Below are positions 52,011 to 60,941 of a DNA stretch of 64,000 nt, in pieces. How positions within the stretch are numbered: position 1 is the first letter of the stretch; every line of letters begins with the position of its first letter. The DNA is from Mucilaginibacter sp. OK283 (GTDB lineage Bacteria > Bacteroidota > Bacteroidia > Sphingobacteriales > Sphingobacteriaceae). Made by a program: the position numbers and the translations under genes. The stretch spans positions 1 to 64,000 of the forward strand of contig NZ_FODR01000007.1 of NCBI RefSeq assembly GCF_900110415.1, read 5' to 3'. The notes beneath the pieces were generated by a model. That model did not search any database and was not told the DNA's origin. It saw nothing but the letters and a program-made list of their open reading frames with translations.

Positions 52011-54614
52011 ATGAAATTTTGTAAAGCAATTCTAATTGTTTTTCTGTGTGTGTTTTCCACAATAGCCTATGCTCAAACCGACGATCAACAGGGGGGGAAA
52101 TACGATCAGCATAAAGTTTTTAATCCATTATTTTATCCCGAAAAAGGTAACGAATACAGGAATGCCGGTGGAGCGCCCGGCTCAAAATACTGGCAAAACC
52201 GTGCCGATTACAAGCTTGATGTTACGTTGGATACCGCGAAACACCGGCTTGACGGTACAGTGCTAATTACTTATACCAACAACAGTCCCGATGCTTTACC
52301 ATTTTTATGGCTGCAGGACGATCAGAATATTTACCGCGAAGATTCGCGCTCTGAAGCTGCCAGCTCGGTTACCGGCGGGCGTTTTACCAATCGCAGCTAT
52401 ACCAAAGGCGATGAAATAAAATCCATTTACATTATTAAAAACGGTAAAACTACCAAAGCCGATTACCTGGTTACTGATACACGCCTACAAATAAAGCTCA
52501 AAGATTCGTTGAAGGCCGCAGGTGGTAAGCTGCAGATTAAAGTAGAATACGGTTTTGAGATACCTAAGTATGGTACCGACCGTATGGGCCGTCTGCAAAC
52601 CAAAAATGGCTGGATTTATGAAATAGCCCAATGGTACCCCCGCATGGAGGTGTATGACGATGTAACCGGGTGGAATGTATTGCCCTATCTTGGCGCCGGT
52701 GAGTTTTACCTGGAGTATGGTAACTTTGATTACACCATTACAGCCCCCTCAAATTTAGTAGTAACCGGCTCTGGCGAGCTGCTTAACCCCGCCGAAGTTT
52801 ACACGCCAACTACCATGAGTCGCCTGGCCGCAGCCCGTGCAAGTGATAAAACGGTGATGATAAAGGATGAGGCTGAAGTTTTGAGCGGTAACGATCACCC
52901 TAAAAAACCGATGCTTACCTGGCACTTTATCTGCAAAAATGCTCGTGATGTGGCCTGGTCGGCCTCAAAGGCATTTGTTTGGGATGCAGCGCGGATTAAT
53001 TTGCCCAGCGGTAAAAAAGCTTTGGCGCAATCGGTTTATCCTGCCGAAGTAAAAGGTAACGATGCCTGGGGCCGGTCGACAGAGTACGTGAAGGCGGCTA
53101 TTGAACTTTATTCAGATAAATGGTTTGAGTATACTTATCCCGTAGCAACCAACGTGGCCGGTACGGTAGGAGGGATGGAGTATCCCGGAATTGTTTTTTG
53201 CGGATGGGAAAGTAAAGCCGGGGGCCTTTGGGAAGTTACCAACCACGAATTCGGCCATAACTGGTTCCCGATGATAGTAGGCTCAAACGAGCGTAAGTAC
53301 GCCTGGATGGATGAAGGTTTTAATACTTTTTTAAACAACGTAGATACCCGCGTTTTTAATAAAGGCGAATATTATGAGCCGGTAGATGAGCAAAAAGCTG
53401 CATCGGGTTTATTTAGCGCCGATGCGGAGCCAATCATGACCATTCCGGATGTAATACAGGAAAGCTTTTTGGGCAACGCGGCATATGATAAGCCCGCCCT
53501 GGGCCTTGCCATTTTACGCGAGCAGATTTTGGGCGAACAGCGTTTTGATTACGCGTTTCGCACCTATATCAAACGCTGGGCATTTAAACATCCAACGCCC
53601 TGGGATTTTTTCCACACCATGGATAACGCAGCTGGCGAGGATCTGAGCTGGTTTTGGAACGAGTGGTTTTTTACTACCTGGAAACTTGATCAAAGTATAA
53701 GCGGTATTGCCTACCAGGACGGTGACCCGGCCAAGGGCGCCCTGATTACCATAGATAACCTGGAAGAGATGGCCCTGCCGGTAACTATTAGCATTAAAGA
53801 AGAAAATGGCAAAACAGGCATTGTAAAACTGCCTGCCGAAATATGGCAGCGCGGCGGTACCTGGACGTTTCCTTATAAATCCACATCGAAAATAGCACTG
53901 GCTGTTATCGACCCCGACCACAAATTACCGGATGTAAACGCCGAAAATAACTCGTTTAGCGGCTTGCCGGTTCCGGCCGGTGTAACTGCCGGCAGTGTAA
54001 TCAAAACCTATCTTGATGCCATTGGCGGTGTTGATAAGCTGAAAAATATTAAAGATCTACAGGTTTCGGCAGCAGCAAGTGTGCAGGGCTCAGAAGTACA
54101 GATGGTTTCGAGATACCGCATGCCCGGAATGTATTTTCAGCAAATTATTGTGCCATCATATAACAACCTGGTATTAAGCCATATTTTGGTTAATAATGAT
54201 AATATAAGTGTGCAGCAGGTAAACCATGAAATGCCTTTGGATGATGTGGCCAAAAGAGTGCTTAAAGAAAAAAGCAAAGCTTTCCCAGAGCTTGATTACG
54301 AAAAGCTGGGAAACGCAGTGTCGCTTGATTCAACTATGAAAGTGGTAAACGGCGATATGGCTTATGAACTTGACATTCGTGTTGTAGATGGTGCTGTAAT
54401 TAAAAACTATTACAGCCAAAAAACGGGCCTCAAAATAAAACAGGTGATTGATGGTACCGCAAGTTCGGTAACGGAGTTTGGCAATTACGAGGGAATTAAC
54501 GGAGGCGTTAAAATTCCGTTTTTAATTAAAACCGTCATCCTTGGCCACCCGGCCGATTTTAAGGTTAAAGAAACGGCGGTAAACAGTAATATGCCGGCGG
54601 TGTCGTTTCAATAG
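52011..54614 (+). CDS. secreted M1 family metallopeptidase
   Basis: 867 residues from ATG 52011 (MKFCKAILIVFLCVFSTIAYAQ, signal peptide cut near 22); a TTG 12 codons upstream is less likely. The zinc motif NHEFGHNW gives H412, E413 and H416, with the third ligand E435 in WMDEGF, the exact HExxH-x18-E spacing of M1. The exopeptidase motif reads GGMEYPG near 388 where aminopeptidase N has GxMEN, a variant found in many Bacteroidetes members. Domain order: N-terminal beta domain 45-290, catalytic domain 300-560, then a beta-rich part and a C-terminal extension (about 670-867) starting IKTYLDAIGGVDKLKNIKDL. It probably trims peptides in the periplasm. Confidence 0.9.
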   Translation: MKFCKAILIVFLCVFSTIAYAQTDDQQGGKYDQHKVFNPLFYPEKGNEYRNAGGAPGSKYWQNRADYKLDVTLDTAKHRLDGTVLITYTNNSPDALPFLWLQDDQNIYREDSRSEAASSVTGGRFTNRSYTKGDEIKSIYIIKNGKTTKADYLVTDTRLQIKLKDSLKAAGGKLQIKVEYGFEIPKYGTDRMGRLQTKNGWIYEIAQWYPRMEVYDDVTGWNVLPYLGAGEFYLEYGNFDYTITAPSNLVVTGSGELLNPAEVYTPTTMSRLAAARASDKTVMIKDEAEVLSGNDHPKKPMLTWHFICKNARDVAWSASKAFVWDAARINLPSGKKALAQSVYPAEVKGNDAWGRSTEYVKAAIELYSDKWFEYTYPVATNVAGTVGGMEYPGIVFCGWESKAGGLWEVTNHEFGHNWFPMIVGSNERKYAWMDEGFNTFLNNVDTRVFNKGEYYEPVDEQKAASGLFSADAEPIMTIPDVIQESFLGNAAYDKPALGLAILREQILGEQRFDYAFRTYIKRWAFKHPTPWDFFHTMDNAAGEDLSWFWNEWFFTTWKLDQSISGIAYQDGDPAKGALITIDNLEEMALPVTISIKEENGKTGIVKLPAEIWQRGGTWTFPYKSTSKIALAVIDPDHKLPDVNAENNSFSGLPVPAGVTAGSVIKTYLDAIGGVDKLKNIKDLQVSAAASVQGSEVQMVSRYRMPGMYFQQIIVPSYNNLVLSHILVNNDNISVQQVNHEMPLDDVAKRVLKEKSKAFPELDYEKLGNAVSLDSTMKVVNGDMAYELDIRVVDGAVIKNYYSQKTGLKIKQVIDGTASSVTEFGNYEGINGGVKIPFLIKTVILGHPADFKVKETAVNSNMPAVSFQ

Positions 54615-54639
54615 TTTTTAGTCAATATTTTTTATATTT

Positions 54640-54674
54640 AGGGCGTTGATATTTAAATATCAGCGCCCTTTTTA
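54640..54674 (+). terminator. strong intrinsic terminator after the M1 peptidase
   Basis: AGGGCG pairs with CGCCCT and TGATATTT with AAATATCA (one T-G mismatch between), followed by TTTTTAATTT. It ends only 7 bp before the ATG of the next gene, leaving no room for a promoter after it; it may act as a terminator and, if transcription of the next gene starts upstream, as part of its leader. Confidence 0.9.
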
Positions 54675-54680
54675 ATTTAT

Positions 54681-55685
54681 ATGAAGAAACTCATACCTGT
54701 TTTATTACTACTTAACGCATTTGTTACCAATAGCTTATTTGCCCAAACAGATACGGTAATGTTGTATATGCGGGACGTCAACGATGGTTACGGCTCTTAC
54801 AACGCCGGAGCGGGTGAGCCGGCGATGAAAAAGGAAGATGCCACATTTATCCGGGTACTTTTATCGCCCGCTGCTGATGGTGGTTTTTATCGGGTTAACG
54901 ATTATTATTTAAGCGGCAAGCTTAAGTTTTCTGGCGAGTCGTTGTCGCCAACCTGGAATACGCAGTTACAGGGTACATGCATCGAATATTTTGAAAACGG
55001 TCGCAAAAAAGGTATCTACCAGTACGACAAAAATAAGTTAACCGGCGATGTGATTGAATGTTTTCCCAATGGCCGTGTAAATACTGTTAAAACTGTTGGC
55101 GACGGCAATTACATTAATAGCATCGGGCGACCGGTATTAAAGTTAATCCAGTGTCTTGATTCGTTAGGTAATGTACTGGCAGATGGAGGCGATGGAAAGT
55201 GGGTTGAGTACCACGGCAGTAATGTGCCATTTGCCGAGGGAATTGTGAAAAAAGGTGTTGAGGATGGCGAATGGCGCGGCAAGCTGAATGATACTGTTAA
55301 TTATAGTTGTAAATACGATATGGGCCTTTTAAAAGAAGGCAAAAGTATAAGTGCCAAAGGTAATGTATATCCTTTTACTCAAATTCAAAGCCTGCCCGAA
55401 TTTCCGGGAGGGCAAGATAAATTGCTCGCTTATCTTGCCCGCTCAGTTGCTTATGCTTCTGATGCACGCGACAAAAGGATTCAGGGTAGGGTTATCGTTC
55501 AATTTGTTGTTCAAACAGATGGGGCGCTGGCAGATGTTAAAGTTACAAGAAGCCTTTACCCGAGTTTGGATGAACAGGCGCTAAACTGTATAAAGAAATC
55601 GCCTAAATGGAAGCCGGGGTATAAATATGGTATTAAAACCGAGGTTGTTTACTCGATACCTATTAGCTTTGCGTTGGCTTATTAA
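54681..55685 (+). CDS. secreted protein with TonB C-terminal domain
   Basis: 334 residues. Signal peptide MKKLIPVLLLLNAFVTNSLF, cut near residue 22. Residues about 98-130 contain MORN-like turns (YFENGRKKGIYQYDKNKLTG; CFPNGRV) as found in toxin-antitoxin-like and surface repeat proteins. The C-terminal 90 residues form a TonB C-terminal domain: FPGGQDKLLAYLARSV, IQGRVIVQFVVQTDGALADV, LDEQALNCIKKSPKWKPG. It has no N-terminal TonB anchor and no proline-rich linker, so it is not a classical TonB; in Bacteroidetes such proteins are common and mostly uncharacterised. Confidence 0.85.
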   Translation: MKKLIPVLLLLNAFVTNSLFAQTDTVMLYMRDVNDGYGSYNAGAGEPAMKKEDATFIRVLLSPAADGGFYRVNDYYLSGKLKFSGESLSPTWNTQLQGTCIEYFENGRKKGIYQYDKNKLTGDVIECFPNGRVNTVKTVGDGNYINSIGRPVLKLIQCLDSLGNVLADGGDGKWVEYHGSNVPFAEGIVKKGVEDGEWRGKLNDTVNYSCKYDMGLLKEGKSISAKGNVYPFTQIQSLPEFPGGQDKLLAYLARSVAYASDARDKRIQGRVIVQFVVQTDGALADVKVTRSLYPSLDEQALNCIKKSPKWKPGYKYGIKTEVVYSIPISFALAY

Positions 55686-55725
55686 TAATTTGGCACCAAT
55701 AAGTTTAACTATTTGGCGTCGTATT

Positions 55726-57225
55726 CTAATCCAACCCCAAAACCTTACTTGTACGCTCGCGTGTGGCAACGCTCAAAGCTTCATCATTTGATAATGATTG
55801 CCCGTATGATGGGATCATTTGTTTTAGCTTTTCCTGCCATTCGGTTGTTTTAATGTGGTTTTTAAAGCAGCGTTCAATCAGCTGTACCATAATAGGAACA
55901 GATGTGGAAGCACCAGGCGATGCACCCAACAGGGCCGAAATACTGCCATCTGCCGATGTTACTACCTCGGTGCCAAATTCCAATACACCGGTGTGTTTGG
56001 CGTCTTTCTTAATCACCTGTACGCGCTGGCCGGCTATGTCCAATGTCCAGTCTTCGGCTTTGGCGGTTGGCAGGTATTCCCGTAGCGCTTTAAGTCTGTC
56101 GGTAGGCGATTGCATTACCTGGCTGATCAAATATTTGGTTAGCGGCCAGTTATCGCGGCCTACGGCAAGCAGCGGTAATATGTTATTTGGTTTTATTGAA
56201 CAAAATAGATCGAGTAAAGATCCTTTCTTTAAAAAACGTGTTGAGAAACCTGCGTAGGGGCCAAACAACAGTTCGCGTTTACCATCAATCATCCGGGTAT
56301 CCAGGTGCGGTACCGACATTGGCGGCGAACCTACCGATGCTTTACCATAAACTTTAGCTTCGTGGCGTTTAATTACATCGGGGTTAGTACAAACCAGCCA
56401 TTGCCCGCTCACCGGGAAACCACCAAAACCTTTACTCTCTTTAATGCCCGATTTTTGTAATAATGGCAAAGCACCGCCCCCGGCGCCAACAAACACAAAT
56501 TTGCTGGTCAGTTTTCTTTTTGTGCCGCTTATTTTATCTTTTACAGTAATCAGCCAGCTGCCATTTGTGTTGCGTTTAAGGCCGGTAACATCGTGGTTAA
56601 GGCTTAAGTTAACGCCTGTTTTTTGTTTCAGGGTATCAAGCAAGCTGCTGGTTAAGCTACCAAAGTTTACATCTGTACCAATATCCATAAACGTGGCCGA
56701 TACCGCCTCGTGTTCATCGCGGCCTTCCATTACCAGCGGAATCCATTTTTTAATCTGGGCTTTGTCTTCCGAGTATTCCATTCCTTTAAAAAAGTGATGT
56801 TTAGTGAGGGCTTGCTGGCGTTTTTTCAGGTAATTTACATTGTCGGCCCCCCAAACAAAGCTCATATGCGGTACTTTGCGGATAAAGCTTTCGGCCGATG
56901 GGATATATTTTTTATCGATAAGATAAGTCCAGAATTCTTTACTTATTTCAAATTGCTCGGCAATTTTGATGGCTTTTTTTATTTCAACAGTGCCGTCGGG
57001 CAATTCGGGCGTGTAGTTTAGCTCGCAGAAAGCGGAGTGCCCCGTACCCGCATTATTCATGGGGGCCGAGCTTTCTGAAGCGATGACATCCAGGCGCTCA
57101 AAAATTTCGATAGTTAAATCGGGTTGCAATTCTTTTAGCATTACCCCCAAAGTAGCGCTCATAATACCCGCGCCTATTAAAACCACATCAACCGTTGTTC
57201 CCGAAACTTTATCGCTGTTAGCCAT
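55726..57225 (-). CDS. mqo: malate:quinone oxidoreductase
   Basis: 499 residues. FAD-dependent, membrane-associated enzyme that oxidises malate to oxaloacetate and reduces quinone, replacing or assisting malate dehydrogenase in the TCA cycle. The FAD motif VVLIGAGIMSATLGVMLKEL is at 14-33; family motifs include MNNAGTGHSAFCELNYTP near 56-73, FVGAGGGALPLLQKSGI near 246-262, and the C-terminal MIPSYGQSLSNDEAL. Length is normal. The start ATG 57225 lies 17 bp downstream of a TAnnTTTG box. It is convergent with the TonB-domain gene, with 40 bp between them. Confidence 0.95.
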   Translation of the reverse strand: MANSDKVSGTTVDVVLIGAGIMSATLGVMLKELQPDLTIEIFERLDVIASESSAPMNNAGTGHSAFCELNYTPELPDGTVEIKKAIKIAEQFEISKEFWTYLIDKKYIPSAESFIRKVPHMSFVWGADNVNYLKKRQQALTKHHFFKGMEYSEDKAQIKKWIPLVMEGRDEHEAVSATFMDIGTDVNFGSLTSSLLDTLKQKTGVNLSLNHDVTGLKRNTNGSWLITVKDKISGTKRKLTSKFVFVGAGGGALPLLQKSGIKESKGFGGFPVSGQWLVCTNPDVIKRHEAKVYGKASVGSPPMSVPHLDTRMIDGKRELLFGPYAGFSTRFLKKGSLLDLFCSIKPNNILPLLAVGRDNWPLTKYLISQVMQSPTDRLKALREYLPTAKAEDWTLDIAGQRVQVIKKDAKHTGVLEFGTEVVTSADGSISALLGASPGASTSVPIMVQLIERCFKNHIKTTEWQEKLKQMIPSYGQSLSNDEALSVATRERTSKVLGLD

Positions 57226-57241
57226 CTTAGTATGATACCTG

Positions 57242-57249
57242 CAAAGGTA
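57242..57249 (-). promoter_or_regulatory. mqo promoter -7 box
   Basis: TACCTTTG on the minus strand is a full match to the Bacteroidetes consensus TAnnTTTG, 17-24 bp before the mqo ATG. A matching TTTG at the usual -33 distance is not present, so the box alone supports the call. Confidence 0.45.
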
Positions 57250-57435
57250 TTTTGAAATTAATTACACCCGGTATAACCCGGTTTTTGCAAAATTGTTATG
57301 CTCATTTAACACCCGAATAACTGATTGAAGCAGCTCGGAATTAAATCTGACAATTTTAAGGATTTTTTACAGAAAATCTGTCTTCGTCTGTCCATTAATT
57401 GCAATAAAAACTAGGTTTAAATTTAGTTAGCAACG

Positions 57436-57467
57436 TTTTTGAACAAATTACCGTTGTTGTATTTATA
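57436..57467 (+). promoter_or_regulatory. candidate promoter of the small lipoprotein gene
   Basis: TTTTTG (57436-57441) and TATTTATA (57460-57467) are separated by 18 bp. The first half fits the TTTG -33 element, the second matches TAnnTTTG at six of eight positions. The start codon is about 60 bp downstream. Confidence 0.3.
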
Positions 57468-57528
57468 ATAAATTAACACAAAATGTATTATGGGCTGTAT
57501 ATATTACACCACCATTATGAAGTAAATT

Positions 57529-58074
57529 ATGATACTCAATAAGCTAAACGTCGTTTTTTTAACAGTGTTTACAGCAATATCCATAACAGCCTGTAATCAG
57601 CAAAAAGCTAAGCCACAGGCAGTATCGGCAGATAGTTTAAAAAGTACCGTCCAGGTAAATAGTAAAAAGGATAGTGTGCTGAATAACCCGCAAAAGAAAT
57701 ACGGAATAGCCACCGCCAGCGACCCCTGTGTACAATGCCTGCTGCAGGTAATACACGAAAGTAAAAGCTTTAAGGCCAACACTGCCAGCCTATCGCCAGC
57801 GGATATCAACTATACGGTTAACTGGGTAAAAGCTGCCGACCCAGCCCTAAAGCCAGATACGAGCAACAAAACCAATGCAGTGCGTGTTGATGTTAAAAAA
57901 ATAGAAGATGGTGAAGATAAAGTGCTATGCTCCTATGTGTATAATAATGTAAACGGCACCATGTACCTCATCAACACCCAAAACAAGCTGGAACATGCCG
58001 TATCCAGTATCACCCCCGAATTACTTAAAAAGATACGCAATAGTTGTTACTGGGGAGTAGCGTCGGGAAAGTAG
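57529..58074 (+). CDS. small lipoprotein, function unknown
   Basis: 181 residues. A hydrophobic N-terminus ends in the lipobox ITAC with the acylated Cys at 22, so it is an exported lipoprotein. The mature part is lysine- and serine-rich to about residue 60 and then contains ASDPCVQCLLQVIHESKSF with a CxxC pair and YTVNWVKAADPALKPDT. A further Cys occurs at KVLCSYVYNN and one near the C-terminus. No family is recognised. It stands alone between mqo and speA. Confidence 0.75.
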   Translation: MILNKLNVVFLTVFTAISITACNQQKAKPQAVSADSLKSTVQVNSKKDSVLNNPQKKYGIATASDPCVQCLLQVIHESKSFKANTASLSPADINYTVNWVKAADPALKPDTSNKTNAVRVDVKKIEDGEDKVLCSYVYNNVNGTMYLINTQNKLEHAVSSITPELLKKIRNSCYWGVASGK

Positions 58075-58124
58075 GGTAGATGTGCAGATTTCAGATTACA
58101 GATGTGCAGATGAAAGGGAATATT

Positions 58125-58155
58125 TGAGGATTTGAAAATTTGAAGATTTGAAAAT
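58125..58155. repeat. half copy of the TTTGAGGATTTGAAAA repeat
   Basis: TTTGAGGATTTGAAAATTTG followed by AAGATTTGAAAAT repeats the words of the 50652-50741 element but has no complementary arm nearby. It sits between the lipoprotein stop and the speA terminator, next to GCAGATTTCAGATTACAGAT words. Confidence 0.7.
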
Positions 58156-58217
58156 GGTCGTATTCATCGGACGAAATCCTGCATCACCTGAAAAATCTGT
58201 TTAATCCCTGTTCAGAC

Positions 58218-58246
58218 AAAAAAAGCGATGAGTAAAACCCATCGCT
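58218..58246 (-). terminator. intrinsic terminator downstream of speA
   Basis: On the minus strand AGCGATG and CATCGCT form a 7-bp stem followed by TTTTTTT. It begins about 43 bp after the speA stop codon. Confidence 0.88.
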
Positions 58247-58288
58247 AAATATTTTGCTGCAAACTGCCAACTCAAAACTGCCAACTGC

Positions 58289-59683
58289 TTAAGTGGTGTA
58301 GCCCAGTATCTTCAATACCTGTTTGCTGTTTTGCTCTTCGCCAAAAACTTCAAAGTTGAATGTTTCGTCGCGGTTGCGGCGGATGATGACGTGTTTTGGT
58401 GATGGTAATAAACAGTGGTGGATACCGCCGTAACCACTTAGCACTTCCTGGTAGGCGCCTGTGTTAAAGAAGCCAAGGTATTGTACTTTACGGGTTTTTG
58501 GCATAAACACACTGTTCATGTGCGCTTCCTGGTTGTAATAATCCTGGCCGTCACAAGTAATGCCGCCAAGGTTTACGCGCTCGTATTCGCTATCCCAGTT
58601 GTTTACAGGTAACAGGATGTATTTTTGGTTAAGTGCCCAAACATCGGGCAGGTTGGTGATGAATGAACCATCCAGCATTAACCAGCGCTCACGGTCATTT
58701 TGTTGTTTACGGCCCAATACTTTATACAGGATGCCCGATGCTTCGGCAACGGTATATTTACCAAATTCGGTAATAATATCAGGCTCCATGGTATCGTGCT
58801 CTGCGCAAATTTCTTTAATACGGCTCACAATCTCATTAATCATGTACTCGTAATCAAAATCAAACACCAGCGAATCCTTAAACGGCATACCGCCGCCAAT
58901 ATCAAGGGTATCCAGGTGCGGGTTGATTTTTTTGAACTTGCAATAAAGCGTTACGTATTTCTCCAGCTCGTTCCAATAATAAGGGGTATCTGAAATACCA
59001 GAGTTGATAAAGAAATGTAACAGTTTTACCTGGAAGTTAGGGTTATCTTCAATTTTGTTGTGGTAAAAATCGATGATATCTTCCATACGCACCCCTAAGC
59101 GCGAGGTATAGAATTGAGAATCGGGCTGCTCTTCGGCCGCTATACGGATACCCAGGTTACATGGGGTATCCATCTCAATTTCATCGTCGTAAAGGTTAAA
59201 CTCTTCCTTATTGTCCAATACCGGGATGATGTTTTTAAAGCCATCATGCAGCATATCAATAATATACGTTTTGTATTGGAAGGTTTTAAAACCATTGCAT
59301 ATTACGGTAATATCTTTATTAACAGCACCTTTTTTCTCCAGGGCATCAATCATTGGCATATCAAAAGCCGATGATGTTTCCAGGTGAATCTCGTTTTTAA
59401 GCGCCTCTTCAACAATGTGCTTAAAATGCGAACTTTTGGTACAATAACAATATTTATAGCTACCGCGATAGTTATTTTTTATTATAGCCTGCTGAAACAA
59501 CAGTTTGGCCTGCTGGATCTTTTTGGAGATCTGTGGCAGATAAGTAAAGCGTAGGGGGGTACCATACGTTTCAATCATCTCCATTAAATTAAGGTCCTGA
59601 AAGTAAAGTTCGTCGTCGATGATTTCAAAACCATCTTGCGGGAAACCAACACTTAAATCAAGAAATTCCTGGTAACTCTGCAT
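58289..59683 (-). CDS. speA: arginine decarboxylase (fold-III PLP enzyme)
   Basis: 464 residues. Converts arginine to agmatine, the entry to polyamine synthesis; cytoplasmic. It is of the short Bacteroidetes type: YGTPLRFTYLPQISKKIQQA near 40-59, the PLP lysine in CYCTKSSHF (K83), the phosphate-binding LDIGGGMPF near 258, WLMLDGSFITNLPDVWALNQ near 335, CDGQDYYN near 374 and the FFNTGAYQ motif near 415. No agmatine-processing gene is in the window. The AAGG just before the ATG is one of the better ribosome sites here. The upstream ctlX gene is on the same strand, but a 228-bp gap with repeats suggests a separate promoter. Confidence 0.9.
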   Translation of the reverse strand: MQSYQEFLDLSVGFPQDGFEIIDDELYFQDLNLMEMIETYGTPLRFTYLPQISKKIQQAKLLFQQAIIKNNYRGSYKYCYCTKSSHFKHIVEEALKNEIHLETSSAFDMPMIDALEKKGAVNKDITVICNGFKTFQYKTYIIDMLHDGFKNIIPVLDNKEEFNLYDDEIEMDTPCNLGIRIAAEEQPDSQFYTSRLGVRMEDIIDFYHNKIEDNPNFQVKLLHFFINSGISDTPYYWNELEKYVTLYCKFKKINPHLDTLDIGGGMPFKDSLVFDFDYEYMINEIVSRIKEICAEHDTMEPDIITEFGKYTVAEASGILYKVLGRKQQNDRERWLMLDGSFITNLPDVWALNQKYILLPVNNWDSEYERVNLGGITCDGQDYYNQEAHMNSVFMPKTRKVQYLGFFNTGAYQEVLSGYGGIHHCLLPSPKHVIIRRNRDETFNFEVFGEEQNSKQVLKILGYTT

Positions 59684-59911
59684 CCTTAAAAAATTTGGGG
59701 CAAAAATGTGATTTTAAAACGGAATAATTGGCTATTTGTTGGGATAAAATTTATGGTTTGAATGTAATTTTAGTATCAAGTAGATAGTATCAAGTATCAA
59801 GACAGGAAAAAGCAGCAATCTATGTGCTATTCCGCTCTTGAAGAGGGCGAGCGGGCAGCGATGCTTTAATATGGTGGTGCCGTTGAGTATTGTTAAATGA
59901 TGCAATAATTA
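59684..59911. other. 228-bp gap upstream of speA
   Basis: Holds a TAGTATCAAG / TATCAAGAC word cluster at 59771-59803 that resembles the start of the P13-P14 spacer, and a GC-richer stretch at 59838-59865. No clear TAnnTTTG box for speA is visible. Confidence 0.5.
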
Positions 59912-60835
59912 TTATTGAACCGGCAAATGCACCTCGGCCATCATACATCTTGCGCTTCCGCCACCATTGGTTTCAATGGTATTTATATCAGCGTAAATTA
60001 TTTTTCCATACTTTTCCAGGCTGGATCGTTGTACATCAATCAAAACTCTGTAAGCGTTTTTCGACATTACAATTAAGGTCTCGCCTTTATTGTTTTTTAC
60101 CTCCAGCATGTTGCCTGCAAAGTGGTTCATTTGCTCAAAGCTAATGGTGATAACTTCCTTTTGGGTTGATTTGAGGGTTTCTAAAACCACGATACGTTCA
60201 TGTGGATTTGGGATACTATCGGCACAAATAACCGCGAATTTGCTGCTCACGCACATTAATACATTGGTATGGTAGATAGCTTTACCATGCTTATCTGCCG
60301 CGTCAAAGCTGATGGCTTTGTAGCCGGCCTGCTCGCAAAATAGATCTAACACCTGTTTATCAGTACGTGGTGACAAGCATGCATATGCAATTTTGTTTTC
60401 CCTATCCAGCACCATGCTGCCGGTACCTTCCAAAAAGCGGTCATCGGCCTCAAAGCGGCTCAGGTCAATAACGTGCCCCACTTTAAATTTATCTTCCAGG
60501 CCGGTTATAATATCCTCCCGGCGCTCCAACCTTCGGTTTTCGGCCTGCATGGGGTACAGAAAAATTGTGCCATCATCATGAAATGATACCCAATTATTGG
60601 GGAAAATTGAATCCGGGGTATGGGGCTGCGACGTGTCGTTTACCACGGTTACATGAACACCGGCGTGCTCCAAGGTTTTTACAAAATGATCAAATTCGGC
60701 AAGGGCCTTATCCTGAACGGCCTGCTGGTCGGCATCCCGGTTTTGAAAAGCATTACTTTCGGCAGTTTGCTCATTAAAGCCGAAACTTACCGGCCTTATC
60801 ATTAATATGTTTGATGTAGATTGGGTGTTAGTCAT
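59912..60835 (-). CDS. CtlX-type citrulline/arginine hydrolase (amidinotransferase superfamily)
   Basis: 307 residues of the guanidine-modifying superfamily, of the CtlX type (citrulline utilization hydrolase). Motifs: NILMIRPVSFGFNEQTA near 9-25, DSIFPNNWVSFHDDGTIFLY near 75-94, EGTGSMVLDR near 135, IYHTNVLMCV near 187 with the catalytic His, and a C-terminal GGGSARCMMAEVHLP with the catalytic Cys at 297. Members act on citrulline, arginine or related guanidino/ureido compounds; the exact reaction here is not certain. The start codon is part of an AATGAC repeat word. Gene order arcA-ctlX-speA suggests a role in arginine breakdown. Confidence 0.85.
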   Translation of the reverse strand: MTNTQSTSNILMIRPVSFGFNEQTAESNAFQNRDADQQAVQDKALAEFDHFVKTLEHAGVHVTVVNDTSQPHTPDSIFPNNWVSFHDDGTIFLYPMQAENRRLERREDIITGLEDKFKVGHVIDLSRFEADDRFLEGTGSMVLDRENKIAYACLSPRTDKQVLDLFCEQAGYKAISFDAADKHGKAIYHTNVLMCVSSKFAVICADSIPNPHERIVVLETLKSTQKEVITISFEQMNHFAGNMLEVKNNKGETLIVMSKNAYRVLIDVQRSSLEKYGKIIYADINTIETNGGGSARCMMAEVHLPVQ

Positions 60836-60941
60836 TGGTCAATGGTCATTAGTCATTAGTTTGCTTGTCCGTCGTTGTTTACCAGACATTGCCATTTTAA
60901 AACTATTAAAGTCCAATGACTAATGACCAGTGACCAATGAC
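60831..60941. repeat. inverted repeat filling the arcA-ctlX spacer
   Basis: The arm 60831-60860 (GTCATTGGTCAATGGTCATT and flanks) and the arm 60912-60941 pair at about 26 of 30 positions. They are built of AATGAC/GTCATT words, as before P9 and P11. The left arm contains the ctlX start codon, and the right arm reaches the first base of the arcA stop codon, so the whole spacer is the element. Confidence 0.88.

Larger units (their letters stand above)
57226..57528. other. 303-bp divergent promoter region
   Basis: Between mqo (minus) and the small lipoprotein gene (plus). Apart from the two promoter candidates listed separately, no gene, hairpin or repeat stands out. A 19-codon ATG reading frame at 57483 overlaps the lipoprotein start and is not credible. 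Confidence 0.6.

Noticed and set aside
57483..57542. 19-codon ATG frame before the small lipoprotein gene
   Set aside because: It overlaps the lipoprotein start and has no ribosome site or conservation that I can judge.
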